Source of the DNA: Augochlora pura
Lineage: Eukaryota > Arthropoda > Insecta > Hymenoptera > Halictidae
DNA length: 64,000 nt
Direction: 5' to 3'
Assembly: GCF_028453695.1 (NCBI RefSeq)
Contig: NC_135774.1
Coordinates: forward strand, 14,198,001-14,262,000
Of this stretch, positions 26,801 through 42,400 are shown in pieces; positions within the stretch are counted from its first letter, which is position 1; each line of letters begins with the position of its first letter. Both the position numbers and the translations under genes were made by a program. The notes beneath the pieces were generated by a model. That model was not told the DNA's origin, ran no database searches, and saw nothing but the letters and a program-made list of their open reading frames with translations.

Positions 26801-29399
26801 TGCTCAAGACTGTGTAACCAGGTCAAATTACCTCTCGCACGAGGAATTGGTCTGGGAACCGATTCCCCCGGATTCTTTCGTGATTAAAAATGGAATGCCG
26901 GGATCGCCGATTTGGCAGAGGCTCGTAAGTGTCAGAGGAGGGGGGCGGAGAGGGGTGGAAGGTCTCGGTGCTATGCTTCTCCGGATAGCGGCCGTAAATT
27001 ACGGCTAATAGGTTTCGCGAATTGAAACGGGGATGAGTCGGGCAGATAACTCAATCCGGAAACATTTCCTGAACGGACTCTTACCGGCCTTTGCCAAATC
27101 GTGTATCGCGGCTGCACGTCCCCGCCGGGTGATTAATACTGTTATGATCGCGGCCCTCCGCTATGGCAAGAGCCATTATAACTAGCGGCTGGAACAATGG
27201 GAGTACAACAAAAATATTGGCGGATCGCGCCGGTGGGGGGAGGAGAACCTTTATGCAATTATTTTCGATGAACAAGCAACGAGCGTTTATTTCAGCGAAC
27301 GGATTCGGTTAATAAACTTCGTTCCACCTTTGTGTGCATTACAATTGAAAATTATACGAACAAGTGCGTGTTCCGGGAATCGTCGAAATGTCCGTATACT
27401 CTTTCGCGTTATTTGTTCGGCGACGAGTTCGTTGGATATTATATTAGTATGGAGCAATGCGAACGATATTTGTTGGTAAATCATGAGAGCGAAATTCTTA
27501 TAGCGATTCTGTAATATAATTATTGCTGGTTATGGTCTTTCTCCTTGTTACAGTGTATTTCGCGCTGTTATGTTTTTATTTTAATCAGATGTTCATTCGA
27601 ATGAGATTGGACGAGATTGGCAATTTTTAAATTGTGTACGCGAATTAGGTAAATTTTTGACACTTTAACGAACTTTTTATGGAAAAAAATTGCATGTTTG
27701 CTAAGAGAAGGGTATATTCAAATTTTATTTTCATTTTATTTATCTTTGTCTATGCAGAGATAAGCCAATGTACTAATACTAATACCATTTGGAAGATTAA
27801 TATTGTATAATTACATTTTTGCAAGCAGCTAAATGAATACAGTTTCTACGATGTGGAAACCTCTTGTTCTACACTGTATCATCCTCCTCCAAAAATATAG
27901 TCTTCGTAGAATATTTTAACGAAATTATAGTTGAAAGTGGATAGGTTATAATATAAATTACACTAAGACGAAGTTAAAATCGTTATGCAATAACGCCTGA
28001 TAAATAACCCAATGATTCTTCTGTAAAATAAAAATTGTCTACCTCAATTGCAATAGATGGAAACCAAATATTAATTTCATCCGCCCTTAAATCGCATCAA
28101 TAGATTAAAAATAATAGATGATCATATTAAAACGCTTGTCACTTTTACCACTTTAAATTATAACTAAAATGCATAAAATCCTCATCAAGCAAAAATGAAA
28201 GAAAATAATATCGCAGTGCCAACATCGAAGCTCGGACCCCATGAACGTCGCCGTTTCGCGCTCGTCGACGATCGTGGCAGATAAATCCTGAATAAGATTT
28301 CGTTGAAGATGAGAGTCACTCGCGGCGCGGATAAGTGGCGATATTAATTGGGAGTTCGTAGGGTATAATATTAATATCCGTTAAAGAGTTAACCACTCAA
28401 AGGATTAGAGCGCGATACCCGGCGCGTTAGAGGAGCAATCTGTAAAGGCGATTCCGTTGAATGTGCGCCCCGGGTTTTTCAGGTTCCGAGTAATCCGGCG
28501 TTTATTTAAGGGTTTGCAGGCTAGGCGAGGCAGGACGAGGCAACGGCGGGAGGGGGAGGGAAAGGAGGAGGTAGACGCGCGGCGTGGCGCGCGGAAAATC
28601 CGATAAGCAAGCTGATTACCCGTAGTGAAACTTCTGAACGTCTGGGTTGCTCCGGTTTATCATATATCTTGGCGTGTGGCCCTATATTATAAAGGCACGA
28701 GATTGCTCAATCAAGCCCGGCCTCCGGGCGAATTGAAATCCAGTTATCGAGAACCTGTTACGAAACTGTTCGAATGAATTTCCCGGCATTAATTTCCTGA
28801 GCGGCGCGGCCGAGACTCTCCCGCGCCGTGTTTTCTTTATTCCGCGCGGGATAGAGCCGTGCCGTGGGAATCGCGCAAAGAGAGAGAGGGAGAGAATACT
28901 ATCGGCATTAAATCAGCCCTAACGAGTTTCTCTGCTACGGCAACTGCGAGCAACTTCCCCGGAACTAACGCGAAAAAATTGGCCCCGAGCTTTATATTAA
29001 TATTTAATACGGGGTCTATTTATTTACAAGGAAATTGGCCACGGTCGAAATCGAGGCGGAGAAAGACGGTGTGCAGAGAGGAGAGAGAGAGAGAGAGAGG
29101 AGAGCACGCGGGCGTACCAGCGGCACGACAATAAACAAATTTCATCAAAATTTCCGCATCCATATTCATGGCCGCATTGAGAACGTTCGCTCATCTTTTA
29201 TTCACGAAGCGGACAATGTAACTGCGCCCTTAATACGGGCACAGATGCCGAAGAGACGATTCCTTGATCTTCTTAACGTGACATATGATGCCCGACGACC
29301 GCGACCCATTGTGTTATAGTTCCCGATGCCGGCGTACGCCGACCGGAATATTCTAACCGTTGCCCAAATAATTGTCGGAATGATCGGAATTACCGGAGA

Positions 29400-29442
<43 letters not shown>

Positions 29443-29828
29443 AAGGAGGGAGAAGGGGCGCCCGCGCGACCCGGATCGGAAATTCCAACAGTCAGTCACG
29501 AATTTGCATTGTAGAAACATTTTTCCAAGCCTTTGCAAACATTTGCATCGGCAACAAGCTGCGGGGAAACTTTGTTAGCGCCGCGGTTCGCGTTCAAAAT
29601 GCCGCCGAAGACAATATCCACCCACGGCTTTACACAAAGATAGAATAAATAATTTTCACGGTGGCTGTTGCGCGAAAAAGAGCGGAACGAGATACCGACG
29701 CGAGGAAGGCGAGCTGACTAGAAAATTTCGAAATTGAATGACCCGAAGATTTGCATTGTAAAAGCGAGTTATGCGAGAGACAGGCGCGAATGAAAATACT
29801 ATCGAGTTTTCGACAATACCGGGCCAAC

Positions 29829-29868
<40 letters not shown>

Positions 29869-32800
29869 TGAAATTTCGCTGCAACTTCCGTGCACCTGCA
29901 GCTACAATCTTCGCCATGCAAATTCCCGTTGCCTCGCTCCGAAAGATTATCTTTCCTGTTTCTCTTTCGCATTGGTCGTTGACCTGTTCGACGCGCGGTC
30001 ATTTTTGTCCGCGGGCGCGTTGGCGCCGACGATCACGTTTTATAAATTGGTTCTCGCGTGTTCGCGTAGAGAAAATTGATCACGTTAAATTTCTTTGCGG
30101 TAAGTGCTCTAGCGCGTGCATGGAAAATGCCACATAGCTTCAAATTGGAATGGCTTTAAGCGAATTTAATAGGATGCGATACAATTTTATGGTTTAGCTA
30201 ATTGTTGTAAAAATAGAATTGAGTTTGGTAAAAATTTAAGTTAATTCATTGTACTGAGATAATATCGATTAAATGAATTTTTGATATAAGGCAGAATAAT
30301 GGTGGAAATTTATTTTATAAGTTAATGAAAATTTAAGAAAAATTGATGTAGGTTAAATACAATTTTTAATACAATCTGTACAATTTTATAATTTAGTTCG
30401 CGTCCGTAAAATCGATAATCATGATTGAAGAAAATGGACTTCCATAAAAATAAAAAAATTAAAGTCTACTGTATCGACTATAGCATGACCATTGCATTGT
30501 CTTTTAAAATTATTTTCTAACCTAGAAATATAACGTCCACGCGACTGTATGTAAGATGCCGACCCTAACGATGCAAATTAGCATGGCGTCGTCTTTTCCA
30601 CCGGCCAGGAAGTTCGAGAAACTCCATTGGCGCCGCAGGTACAGCGTAGTCTGACACTTTCAGCGCCTTCCCGGCGAACGACGGCGGCCATTAATGACGT
30701 TCGTAAATGATCGAGGCCGTGGTCTGCCGATTCAGCTTTAGCGTTTGGCAGTAATTGAAATAAATGACGTGGCGCCCTGCTGAACGCCATAATGAACTTG
30801 CCCCGTTACGGGGGTTGACAGATGTCACAGCGACCTGCTGCCTGCCTGCTTGCCTGCCTGCCTGCCTGCCGCTCGCCTTCGTTAGCCGGGGCCGACCTTC
30901 GAAAAGGTTTAATCTCGATCCGAGCAGAGAGACCTCGATATCCGATCTCCACGCCCACGGGGGGAAAGCCTCGATATTTCATACGGTAGTCCGGTAAAAG
31001 CGGTTTTCATTGCGCTGCTTTCGGGGGCCGTTGTTTATTTGCCACCCCACCACCACCCTCTCGAACAACCATTAACAACGGGGAAATTCGAGTATACTTC
31101 GCGGATTTCAAAGATAAATAGCCGAGACTTGCCGCGAGCATTCCAAATGAACGTTTCGCGCGGCCCGCCGAGGCTTTGCCGAATCATAAATTCATTAACG
31201 AGAAGTCATAGCGACAGTCTTAATCTTCGAACTCCGAGGAGGCCACGGAATTTTTAAATCACTGCTTTCGCTCGACCGGACCGATGATGTTTATGCTGCT
31301 GGTACTATTTATGCACCGATTGCGAAAAACAGGGTACATTTAACCCTTTGGCATACTTTAATTAGTCTAAGATCTAACGAAGACTTAGACTAATAACCAA
31401 GTACTTTGTGAAACAAACTTTTGAAAATATATTTAAAATATTTTCTCGATTCTCACTTTTCCGCGAGAGAAAATTATTTTCTCACAAAAGGAATTAGTCG
31501 ATTAAAAAATCCAATAATTTTCCTCGATAATAAGTACACATACCAGAGCAAACATTTCGAGTCAATTAAATTTTTAATACTAATTTACTACGTCACTAAT
31601 CGAACGAATCCAAATCCGAATAGGAACTCATTTCATTGTCATTTATTTTTCTAATAAAATATTATTACAATTAAAAAGTCTTCTAGCCGTTGCAACCATA
31701 GAAGACGAATACATCGATGGATTTTAAACAGCAGCAAACTGCATAGCAGTCGCTAATAAAAATTTCGCGAGTGAAAAAGTGCGATCGTGGTCCGGAAACG
31801 TTGGAAGCGGGATATTCCGCGCGTCGATCGGGATCCGCGAGAAGGATTACGGTGATCTCTCAGCGGCGGACAGTCGGTAATTTTCCGAGCGATGGCCAGT
31901 TAATATTTTTCAGCCGTTTTAATTCGACGTCGCCAATTAGGTCTAATAAATTGCGGGCGATTTGATTCTACGCGGAGGTGGGCGGGGAGGGTGGCATTAT
32001 TAACGGGAACGATTCCCGACTGGAAGATTTATATCCGGGACAGCGATTTCGCAAGATTGATGCGTGACGACGTTATTATTGGCTAGCGAATTTCCCCGGG
32101 ACGATATTGCCGCGGGAATCGGGCACCGGTTTACGCGCACACTTGCGAGTAGCGCCGCGTGTCAGCCACATAATTCCGGTACATAACATAATCGATGCAG
32201 CACTAATAGGTTCAAGAGTTAAGTGAGATCGAGTGCATGAAACTAGTCGAAGGGGTGGTCCCCCACTCCTCCCCACTCCTCCCCCAAACCCCCTCCTCTC
32301 TCTCTCTCTCTCTCTTTGACCAAATTCACGTGACGCTGGTTACGGCGTTGATTTCAATTAAAACTTTGACTTTGACGTTCGGGCTTGGCGTGGCATAGTT
32401 CCAAAGATTGGCCCTAGTGATTCAATTTTCGGCGCATTACACGTACCGGCCCCGTGTGCGCCGACTGTGGAAACAACGGTACACCCGTTCCCGGCGTGCC
32501 ATTTGATACCGATACCTGTTCGAAACAGGTGCCAATGAGGTAACAATATCTTTCCAATAATAATCAATTAACGTTACCTGCGACCCTTAATGGAACCGGG
32601 CTCTATCGTTCCCCGTTAAAACGCGATACCCGCGCGCTGCTCGATCGACGGGATGATCTAATCGCGGTCTCGCGATGCCACGGGGTCGTCGAAGTTCACC
32701 TAATTAATGGCGATGTTGCTAACACTGATAACCGGTGTTCAACCGGCACCCTGGATATTTAAAATCGCCGCGAATTCGAAGAAGTTTGAACAAGTCGATT

Positions 32801-35800
32801 TGCTAACAGTGGAAGTTTGTTCCGGTTATTTGAACAAATTAGAAGCGATTCGTAAAAGTACTCGGATGGTACTTTAACCCTTTTCTTCTTCGATTGTTCG
32901 TAGTATCGAGTATAGTAGAGTGGCGATAAAAAAAAATCTTGCTTCGAAACACAATGAAATCTAAGATTTTGCTATTTTAATTAAGAGCGATTTTGCTAAC
33001 AGTATTAAAAATACCGCAATTTTATACATTTATTTGAACTTATTAATATTATTAACGCTAGATCGATAGAACTCTAATTACGAAGCCTTAAATTAATAAA
33101 ATAATTTTCAAATAAGCGAAAGCAAAATAAATAAAATTGCACCGGAAACTCTATGAAGTACTTGCTCGCTCTATGAAGAATATACTAACATTGCTTCAAA
33201 AAAAGATATATAAAATATTAAATATAAATATCGAAAAATATCCTTATAAATGACTAAAAAGGACCTTTTAATTAAGAACACCATTAGATTACAAATTAAC
33301 CAATCCAAAGCATGCAATGATCGACACCAATCAACAAGATGTTTCATTAGGCCAAGTTAATGTCTCCCTTCTCTATTATTGCTTGTAAAGGGTGTCCCAA
33401 ACTTCACGCAAGAAGTAATTTTGATAGAAAACACAGATTTATAATTAAAAATTGTAAATTTCTTATTGACAATAAAAATGCGTTGTTCTTTTGTGTAGCG
33501 CTCCATCTTTAATAACCCTGAACTGTCAGCTGTCATTCTGTATTTTTTTTTTGGTTGGCAACACTTTACCGCATAAATGGCGCAAAATTCAAATCTTGCG
33601 TGAATTTTGGGACACCCTTTATGGACAGAATCTTGACAATGAAAGGAAAGATCCAAGGTGAGATTAAATTCGCAGTGGCGGCGGATCAGAGGGCGAGCTC
33701 GTAGGTATGATCTTCGGCCGCATCCCTTTCACGGGCCGAGGAACGTCTGCTTCGCGAGAGACGCGGGAAATTCCGCAAATTTCATAGAGGCTGCACAGGG
33801 GTCGCGTGATTAGTCTCTCCCGTACGATAATCGCTTGTGTATCGTTTAACGTCGTTGCGGTTCCCGACTGGAAACGCTCCGGCGAGCAGCGGCGAGATGC
33901 GTGTTGCACGAGATTACGCGTCGCCTGCCACTTGCGGACTGCAAATTCAATTATACGCATCGAGCACCGTTGCTGGTATACTACTCTTGTCCTCGGTGAA
34001 ACGGCGGCCGGCACCGTCGATACTAAAAGAGCAGTTTGTGGGATATGGTATAAAAATGGAGGCGTTAAAGAAAAGAAAGAAATCGATTTGTCCTGGTCTT
34101 ATTAAAAGACGCATTAATAAGGTCATTTTGAGATCCTTGGAATCCTAACAATCGCATTGATTTTCATAAGGCACTTATTATAATCTGGCAGAAGAATATT
34201 TTGACTAAAAGTTAATTAGTCACTTTGACAAAACCAAAGTGCAATAATAAAAATTTAAAAATATTCTTTACTCGACAAGAAACTGTATTTTTGACTCATA
34301 GCGTTAAAAACGAATTCAACGACCTGCTACACAATAACCTTCGAACAATCTTAGCCTTAAAAATTCGCAATAATTTTCCTTGCACGTTAACAAAAGTCAT
34401 CGTGCAGCAGATCGTCGATTTCGGTTTTTTCGTCGACGGCAGCGGCCATAAACTGCGAACAGATACAAGTCCATCGCTCGGAAGGATCATAAGGAACCCC
34501 CGTAAACCCGTTGTTCGATCCCATCGCCTGCACACGCGAAGGAACCACCCCCCCCCCCCCCCCCCCCCTCTTCGCCCTCCGTAAAAGCACGGAGAAGCAC
34601 CGACGCTGGTAAAAGAGAGCGTCTCGCGCGGCGATTCGCAACGCAACACCGAGCATCTGAACGATGATAAACATTGCTACCGCGCGCGCAGATGCCGAGC
34701 AGAGAAACAATCTCGCGGATGGAAACGGATCCGGTGAACGCGCGTGAGAGTAAATAATGCGGCGGATGCGGCGCGCCGCGGGACGTCGAAAAAAATTCAG
34801 CCCGGTTAGGGGATTTCGCGAGGAGAGGAGTGGAGGGGAGGGGCGGGGAGGGGAGGGGAGACGGCGCGCTCGCGGGATAAGCGGAGATAAAAGCGGGACC
34901 TGAAAAAATTCTGGAGGAGCTGTAAACCTGTAATTCGGCCGAAGTGGAGTTTTAAGGATACTAACTCCGCCGCCGTCGCGCCCGTGAGTTCCACCGTTCC
35001 CTGGGAAATTTGCTCGGGAACGTGAGCGCTCGCGACGCGGATCGTTCGATCTCTTTCGCCGGCTCGGAACGCGGCATCGCGAGCGAAACAGATGTTTACG
35101 AGCCGAGGGCTAAGCAGCCGTGCATGGCGAAGGTGTGTTTGCTTTTTGGGATTTTGTCTGCCGCGGATTAGCCGATCGCTGCTTTGCTGCGAGCTGACGC
35201 AGGGTTGGAATAGAATTTTGGAATGCCAGGAGGAAATATTTTATATCGGTTTGCGAGGGTGACGGTGCGACATTTATTCTAATTTTATACGAGTGCTGTC
35301 ATATATATATTAAATTACTAACATATATAATAATATATTGAATTAATAAATCATATATATATTAAATTAATAACTCATATAGTAATATATATTAAATTAA
35401 TAACTCATATAGAAATATATAATAAATGAATAACTCATATAGAAATATATGTATTGAATTAATAACTCATATAGTAATGTATGTATCAAATTAATAGCTC
35501 GTAAATGTCTGCACTTAATTTGACTGATCGTAAATTAAGAAATTAGTCACCCGCCATTTTTACGGGTTCCGTAAACCTAGTTTAAATTATCCGCTGCACC
35601 GTAAAAGCGCACTATAGTAAGTTTTACTAGCTACTGAAATCTCGAAACACGTTGACTACAAAAAGAAAAATGTGATGTTGATTTCCCAATTAAAAATAAC
35701 GAATAACTAGGAAATATAAAATAAATGAATTTAACTCTATAAAGCTTTCTAAAGAAAATCTTTCTCCTATTACAATTAAATTAAAAATAATCTAACTACT

Positions 35801-36377
35801 AAAATTAATCGAGCAATTGAACTGAAATATCTGTTTATATAGCATTAAAATTCAAATTAAAAGATTCATCAAAATAGGAAAAATCGGTGGAATTTCCATG
35901 CGTGAAATAAAATCTCACGATTTCGAGAAGGTAGCTGAAATGAGCGCACAATTACGACCCGCAGCGAAGATTAAAGGGAGCAGGGAAGAAAAGTAGATAA
36001 TATTTCAGTACCAAAACAATTCGGAATCGGTTCTATGGAGAGCTCAAAGGGTTTCGAACAACCGGGCACGAACACGCGGAAACGTGCCTTTGTGCAGCAT
36101 AGAATGTAGACGTTAGGATTTTCATTGGAATCTGACGACGCCTGCGGGAGCTTACTGCCGTGGGATTACGAGAGACAGTTGGAAATCCGATCAAAACAAA
36201 TGGACTGCGAAAATACTCAGCCCTCCGTTTCTCCCTCTACCGTGCCATCCGCCCTCTCCCGACCAATCGTTCGACTGTTACAAACCGCAGCCGGATGGCC
36301 CCGGGTCGCGCATACTTTCCCATAGGAGAGAGGAAGAGACAAGACAACGAGAGTGAGAACAAGAGAGATACATATAT

Positions 36378-36436
<59 letters not shown>

Positions 36437-39400
36437 GAACGGTGGCTGATAAGACGGACCGCTGATTGCGAAGTAATGAGCGGCCGTGATTTCTCGCGTT
36501 CCCTATCTGAAGCCACGTTCTCACGTGCGCCGCGCCGTTACCGAATGGGAACGGTTAACAAACAGCGGCGCGGGAGAGAGCTCGTCTCGAGGGTAGTTTC
36601 TGGACAGTGGAAGCGCCGATTGCCACGGGGACGAAGGGAACACCGAGCCATTATCACGTAACAGACGGATTCCAGTTTCAAGTGTTCCCGCGTCGAATTT
36701 AAGATGACCTGGGAACGAACGACGACGTGACCCGATGCTTTGGTCATTGTTCAGGCTGATGGGCCATCGGTCTGAGGAGGTACTGCGAATTTTAGGAACC
36801 TTGTGGGACTCGAAAATTCGGTGACCAAGATGACCCGCTATCAAACTTGATGGGACATTAGTCCGAAAAAATCCTTCTCATTTTTATAATACCGTGAGTC
36901 TCTCAAAGTATTCTGAAGACACTGTTAACCCCTTGCCGTACTATTTTCTTCATAGTTACAAGGATGAGCATTTTCTCTATTATAATAATTTTTTAGACGG
37001 AAAAGGAAGAATATTTATACCGTTTGGCTTCGTTTATTTATACTGGTGACACGGAGGACAGAATTTTATTCCGGCTTAAAAGAACAGAATAACATTTATA
37101 CTTAACCTGTTAGCTGCGCGCGACGTATATACACGTCATAAGGAAACGGTATCTTATAATAAATATACCTCTCCTACGATTGATGTAAAATTGCTTATGG
37201 TGACATAGTTATTAATTTCGCATGCTTTAGGATAATTTTAGAACAATTATCGAAAAGATTGAACACGGTATGATCGATAGAACGCGTAACATTTATCTTC
37301 TAAATATATCGACGCAGTTAAATGGTTAAGAAGATATTAATAGAAATCTCTAGGACGAGCCAGACTCGTCAAAATACGGCAGGGGGTTAACTATCTATAA
37401 ATTATTATTCGATAAAAGCTTGGGGGTGGTGAGCTGTACTGTATAATGCCTATTCAGTCCTAAATAAATAAATAAAAATGCTAGAATCCGATGAAAATTG
37501 ATAGACACTAAACTGGAAATGCCATTCTTCCATTGACTTTGATAAGAAATTCTTCCCAGAGACACCTCTTCATTTTCTAAATGCCCTCAGGATCGTCAAA
37601 GCATTGTCAACTGTTTATAAAACGCTGGTATTCGATAAATATTGATGAACAGTACGGCGACAGAGGATGCAGTCGCTTGTCTCAAGCAGAAAATATTGAT
37701 CTTCGATGTTGATAGCCTTTGTTCCTTCCTGCAGTGTCTTGCTTTGAAAGAAAACATCCAGGTCTCGTAGAAGAGATTCGCGTGTACACTCGCGTAAATA
37801 TTCGGTCACCATTCGGAACCGAATAACTTTTTTTCAAATTGTACCTAGCCACTCGTATTTCCCATCGTATTACATATTTATTTTAACTATTATTTATGTA
37901 GTATTTTGATTCTTGTAATAATGTTGTATATAGTATAATTTATATTTACAGTGCGTACGAGTACAATATAGTATAAGTATCAGATATATTATGAATTGTA
38001 AGTAGCCACTTATATTTCCTCCCGTATTACATAATTATTTTAAATATTATTTATATAGTACTTTGATTTGTGTGTTAATATTGTATATACTATTAGTTAT
38101 AATTGCAGTGCGTGTGAGTACAATATAGTATGAGTATCAGATATATTATGACAATATAATGTAATATACATAGTATATAATATACTAATAATAAAATGTA
38201 ATATATGCAATCTGATAATATAATAATACAATATAATATTAACACGTACGTACCAACGCTATACGAAAGTCTAGGTTTTTCGTTGCCGGCGGAAACGTAA
38301 GTCGCGAGAGGGTGAATCGTGGCGCGGGCGTTATAGCAAACCGCGTGGCCGTTGAACGAGTAGGATCCTGAGCGATTATCCTACCTGAGAGTGCCTATCG
38401 ATGGGAGTTCCCGTATTAATTAACAGCCGAGGATATTTTAATACATTCGCGTTGGCGCGGACGCGATAACGGTCGGCTGGGTTCGGGGGCCGATTTGATA
38501 ATCGGGAAGCGCGGATAGCGAAGCAGAGAGCGAAGCAGAACGGAGCGGAACGGAACCGGAGCGCACCGTCGTCGATCGCGATGCTCACGCGGTAATACGC
38601 GGAGGGGCAGGGGGAGGGGAGGGAGGGGGATATCGCATGACCGGCCGACAGGCTCAAGAGTGACCTCAATTTTCGGGCGAATCACATCAACGCGGAAAAC
38701 AAAGGCCGGAGAAATCCGCGGCGGCCGTTATGAAACAATAATCCCGCATCTGCCGCTCCCCTCCTCCGTTCCCTCCCTCCCACTCTCTCCCTCTCTCTCC
38801 CTCCTCTGCCGGTCCGCTCGCGAAACAAAAACCCTATAATCCGGTATCCATTATATTTGCAATGTATTCAGCCAGGGGGAATGAATTCGATCGCCGCGCC
38901 GTCGAACCGAACGATAAACGACTGAATATCCTCGCCTCCGCGTCGATACAACGGCCTTTTTCCCCTCTCTGTGTTGTATATATATTTTTTTTTTTTACGC
39001 CGGTTTGTTTTTCACCTTGCCCTCCCTCCCCCGTCTCCCTCGACCGCCCTTCCGATTTTGGTATTTCGTTCCGTCGTTCTATTTTTTTTTCTCCCCCCCC
39101 CCCCCCCTTCCCGCGCGCCGGAGTAGTTCCGACGAACGCCCGACGGGTCGGACGCGTAAGCAGCTAGCGATTTTTGTGCCCGGCGCCGATTTTATCGCGA
39201 TGTCCAACCCCCACCCTCCGTCCCGGGTGCGCAGGAAGTCGATCCGCATCCGTGACGTTCGGCAAATAATTTCGTCGACACGTAAGGAGATTTATGGACG
39301 GGCTATTGTTCTCCACGGTTTCGACGCGGCGGCTGTAACGGAAACCGGTTTTTGTATTCTAATGGCGGACAGCATGTCGTTTGATCGGTTTTATTACGCG

Positions 39401-42400
39401 TCGATGAACGAATGAGCTCGCCGCTTTCGCGTGATCGATGCGCTCCTCGGTCAGGCATGCTTTCGAACTTCTCGAGAGATTGTTCGAACTGTTCGAGGTT
39501 TTTTTCTTCGTTTTTCGCGTCGATTCTTTGAGGTGTAAAGATTTAACGCTAGAATTACCAAGGACTAAACGAGACGGATTTATATTATTTTATAACGGTG
39601 CTAAGAATGGATTTATTTAAATTTTGTATAATTTATATTATAATAGATATCTCAATAAAGTAGTGTACTTAACGATTGTTAATGGAAATATTTTTGTAAT
39701 ATTAACAATTCTAAAGGAAGAAATTAAAAAGCAGACGTTGTGACTGGTCAACAAAAATCGCTTTTCACTCGTTGATTATGTATTTCGTCAAAATGTTTCA
39801 CGAGGTATTTAAAAAAATATATATATAAATCAAATATCTCCAAAACATACAGAGAGTTAATAAAACACCTTGAAATAATTATTCTAGTACATATAACACT
39901 CGCACTAGTGTCTGAAATAAAACAGTGCAAACTCGAAATACTAAAAATGCCCACAAAGAGAACATTTGCTCGTTGGCTTTACGAAATACTTCACGATACT
40001 CTGTTAACAGGTTGAAAAACAAAAATTGGAAAGAACAAACGAATCTAACTCGATGGTATGAGCGGTTGTTCCACGCTCGTGCTCGGCGTCCCTCTTCCAA
40101 CCGGCGAATATAATACAGAGCAACTGCCGGCAATAAAATACGGGGAAGTCGGGCGCGCACGCGGATGACAGTCGACGGCATCGCGCTGTCTTGGTTTTCT
40201 GAGTACGGTGTGGGAGGGGGTAGTAAGAGAACGTTCAATTTACCGGCTAGTAAAAGTTGGACAGCGCGCAGACTTAGGATATAGTCGCGGATTCAATTTT
40301 CAGCGGAAAAGTTTCCGGTAAAGGTGCATTATGTTGCATGATTGGCCGCTCGAGAGAATGGAAAGTTTCTCGATAACCGTTTCCTATTCGGCTTGTTTGC
40401 GTACGGAGAATTTAATCATACCGGTTGCATAAACAACGCCGTTGTAAAGACCAGCTGACGGATTCGGTGGAGTCCACGGGATAAAAAGGCGTGGAAAATC
40501 AAAGGCGTGAACGAAATAAGAATCGAGGGGAGGAAAGGGAAAGCAATCGCGCGCGGCGGGAATCGAATAAAATACAATCGGCGGCGCGATATTGTTAATA
40601 TCGTGGGACGTAGACGCCGCGGGTGGGGGGGAGGTCGCCGGCGAACCGAATCATTTTTATTACCCGCGATGCGGCCCGGAGTAAACGCGGAATTGATCCA
40701 AAGAGATAGAGAACCGGGGGATATCGCGTTACCGTAGTCGGAGAGGAGATATGCATCGGGTTGCACAGACAGCGGCATTTCGCTTTACTTGCTGCCGCTT
40801 CCCCGCCCGGTAATGTACGGGACGACTCCCCCCACGTACTGGGTGTCCCACAAAGTCGCCGTGAGAGCTCAAGTGCGCGCAAAAAATTACTTTGACACGA
40901 GCCATCTACTCTGCCATTCTGCGGCGAAATAGAAAATAAAGTCGCCGGCGAAAAACGACGGCGCCCCGACCCCGGGCGTCTCTCGCCCGGCGAAATAAAG
41001 CAAACACACTCGGCCCGACTGTATCTTCATGCAAATTAAAATCTCGTATCTCTTTCGCGGCGACGCGGATTAAACAAGCGGCTCGTACGTTTCCTCGAGG
41101 ATTTCGTCTGTTAAACCTTAATTAAAATCTACGACCGCCGCGCGTTAAACGCGTGAAATTAGCTGCCGACTTATTACAGAAAACTCGCGGGCATCGCGAT
41201 AAAAAAAAGTTCTCGAGAAATCAACGCGGAGGGGGACGTCGATGTTTCTTTCCTGAGATGTTATCTAGAGATGGAAGAAATTATTTGAAAGCTGAGAGAT
41301 TTAATACAATTATTTATGAACCATTTGCCATTCGACGTTGTATTTTGCTCTCAGTGTCGCTGAATTATTTATTAACTAGATTTTAATCATACCATTGCCG
41401 AGGAAAATATTATATTATTTTTATTTTTATACTCTTACGCGTCAACTTAATCTTGTATGAAAGTATTTTCCCTATGAATAAATGAATAATTAAAGAAAAT
41501 CGACCAAACCCTAAGATAATCACTACACTGTACAATAATACATAAAATAAAAATTGTTTATATTAACTACTAAATACAGGAATTAAATAGAAATTTCTTT
41601 ATCTCTTCAGTTATTTTTTGCAACAGTGTTCTAGAAATCTGTAAATATTGCCTTCCCCGTTTTGCGTTCAATCTGCCAACTTCTGTCATTAATACAAAAA
41701 ATCTACAGTATAGCAATTACTTTAGAAACAATTCACGGTGAAGTTTCGCGCCGAAATCAAAATCAAATCAAAGCCCATTGTCGCAACCACGGCAACCCCA
41801 TTACTTTATGGCCCGGCCGATTTTACGACCACGAAATATCGGTGTCCACGACTGTACCCGTCCACCTGCGATCCTTCGTCGCACGTGTACGTCACACCTT
41901 ATCGTCGCGCACACACGCGCGCGCGCGCGCGCTCGCGCGATCGTCAATCAGAGTAGCGGCCGGATCGATAGACTATCAGGCGCAAGCCGGTCGGAAAAGC
42001 AGAGTGTCAGGAGGTGGATCGAAATAAAAGGCAGAAGGACCGAGTAGAGGCCGGTCGTTACGGAAATATCGTGGCTTCTCCCATGAGTGACTCCGACCAG
42101 GTGGTCTCCCCCCTCCCTTTCCCCATAGACCGAGCGACACATGCGGATGCCATACAAAAACGCGGTCGCCACGTGGCGCCGGATAATAATAACGTTACGA
42201 TACTCCATTTCAGACGTTCGATGTTCCCCCAAAAGCCCCACTCCCCTGCTCTTTTTTTCTCTCCCTCCCTCTCCCTCTCTCTCTCTTGTTCTCTCTCCCT
42301 CGCGAGAACGCGCGCGCGCACGTTTCCTTTCCCGCTCGCGCTCGACGAACGCCGGGAACACCAACTGTCTCCTCGTGGTCTCCTGATCGAAGCGTCCCTT

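Noticed and set aside
31340..31370. TTAA plus CCCTTTGGCATAC as another MITE
   Set aside because: Only a left end is visible; no right end could be paired with it. The same holds for a similar end near 42830.
33357..33656. 99-codon minus-strand frame as a host gene
   Set aside because: It spans a Tc1-type element from end to end and includes its inverted repeats.
37615..37812. 65-codon minus-strand frame as a nested gene
   Set aside because: Composition is protein-like but there is no recognisable family, no clear splice partner and it is short. Left unannotated.
40841..40870. GGGTGTCCCA resembling one end of the Tc1-type element
   Set aside because: No matching inverted end was found nearby; ten bases can match by chance.
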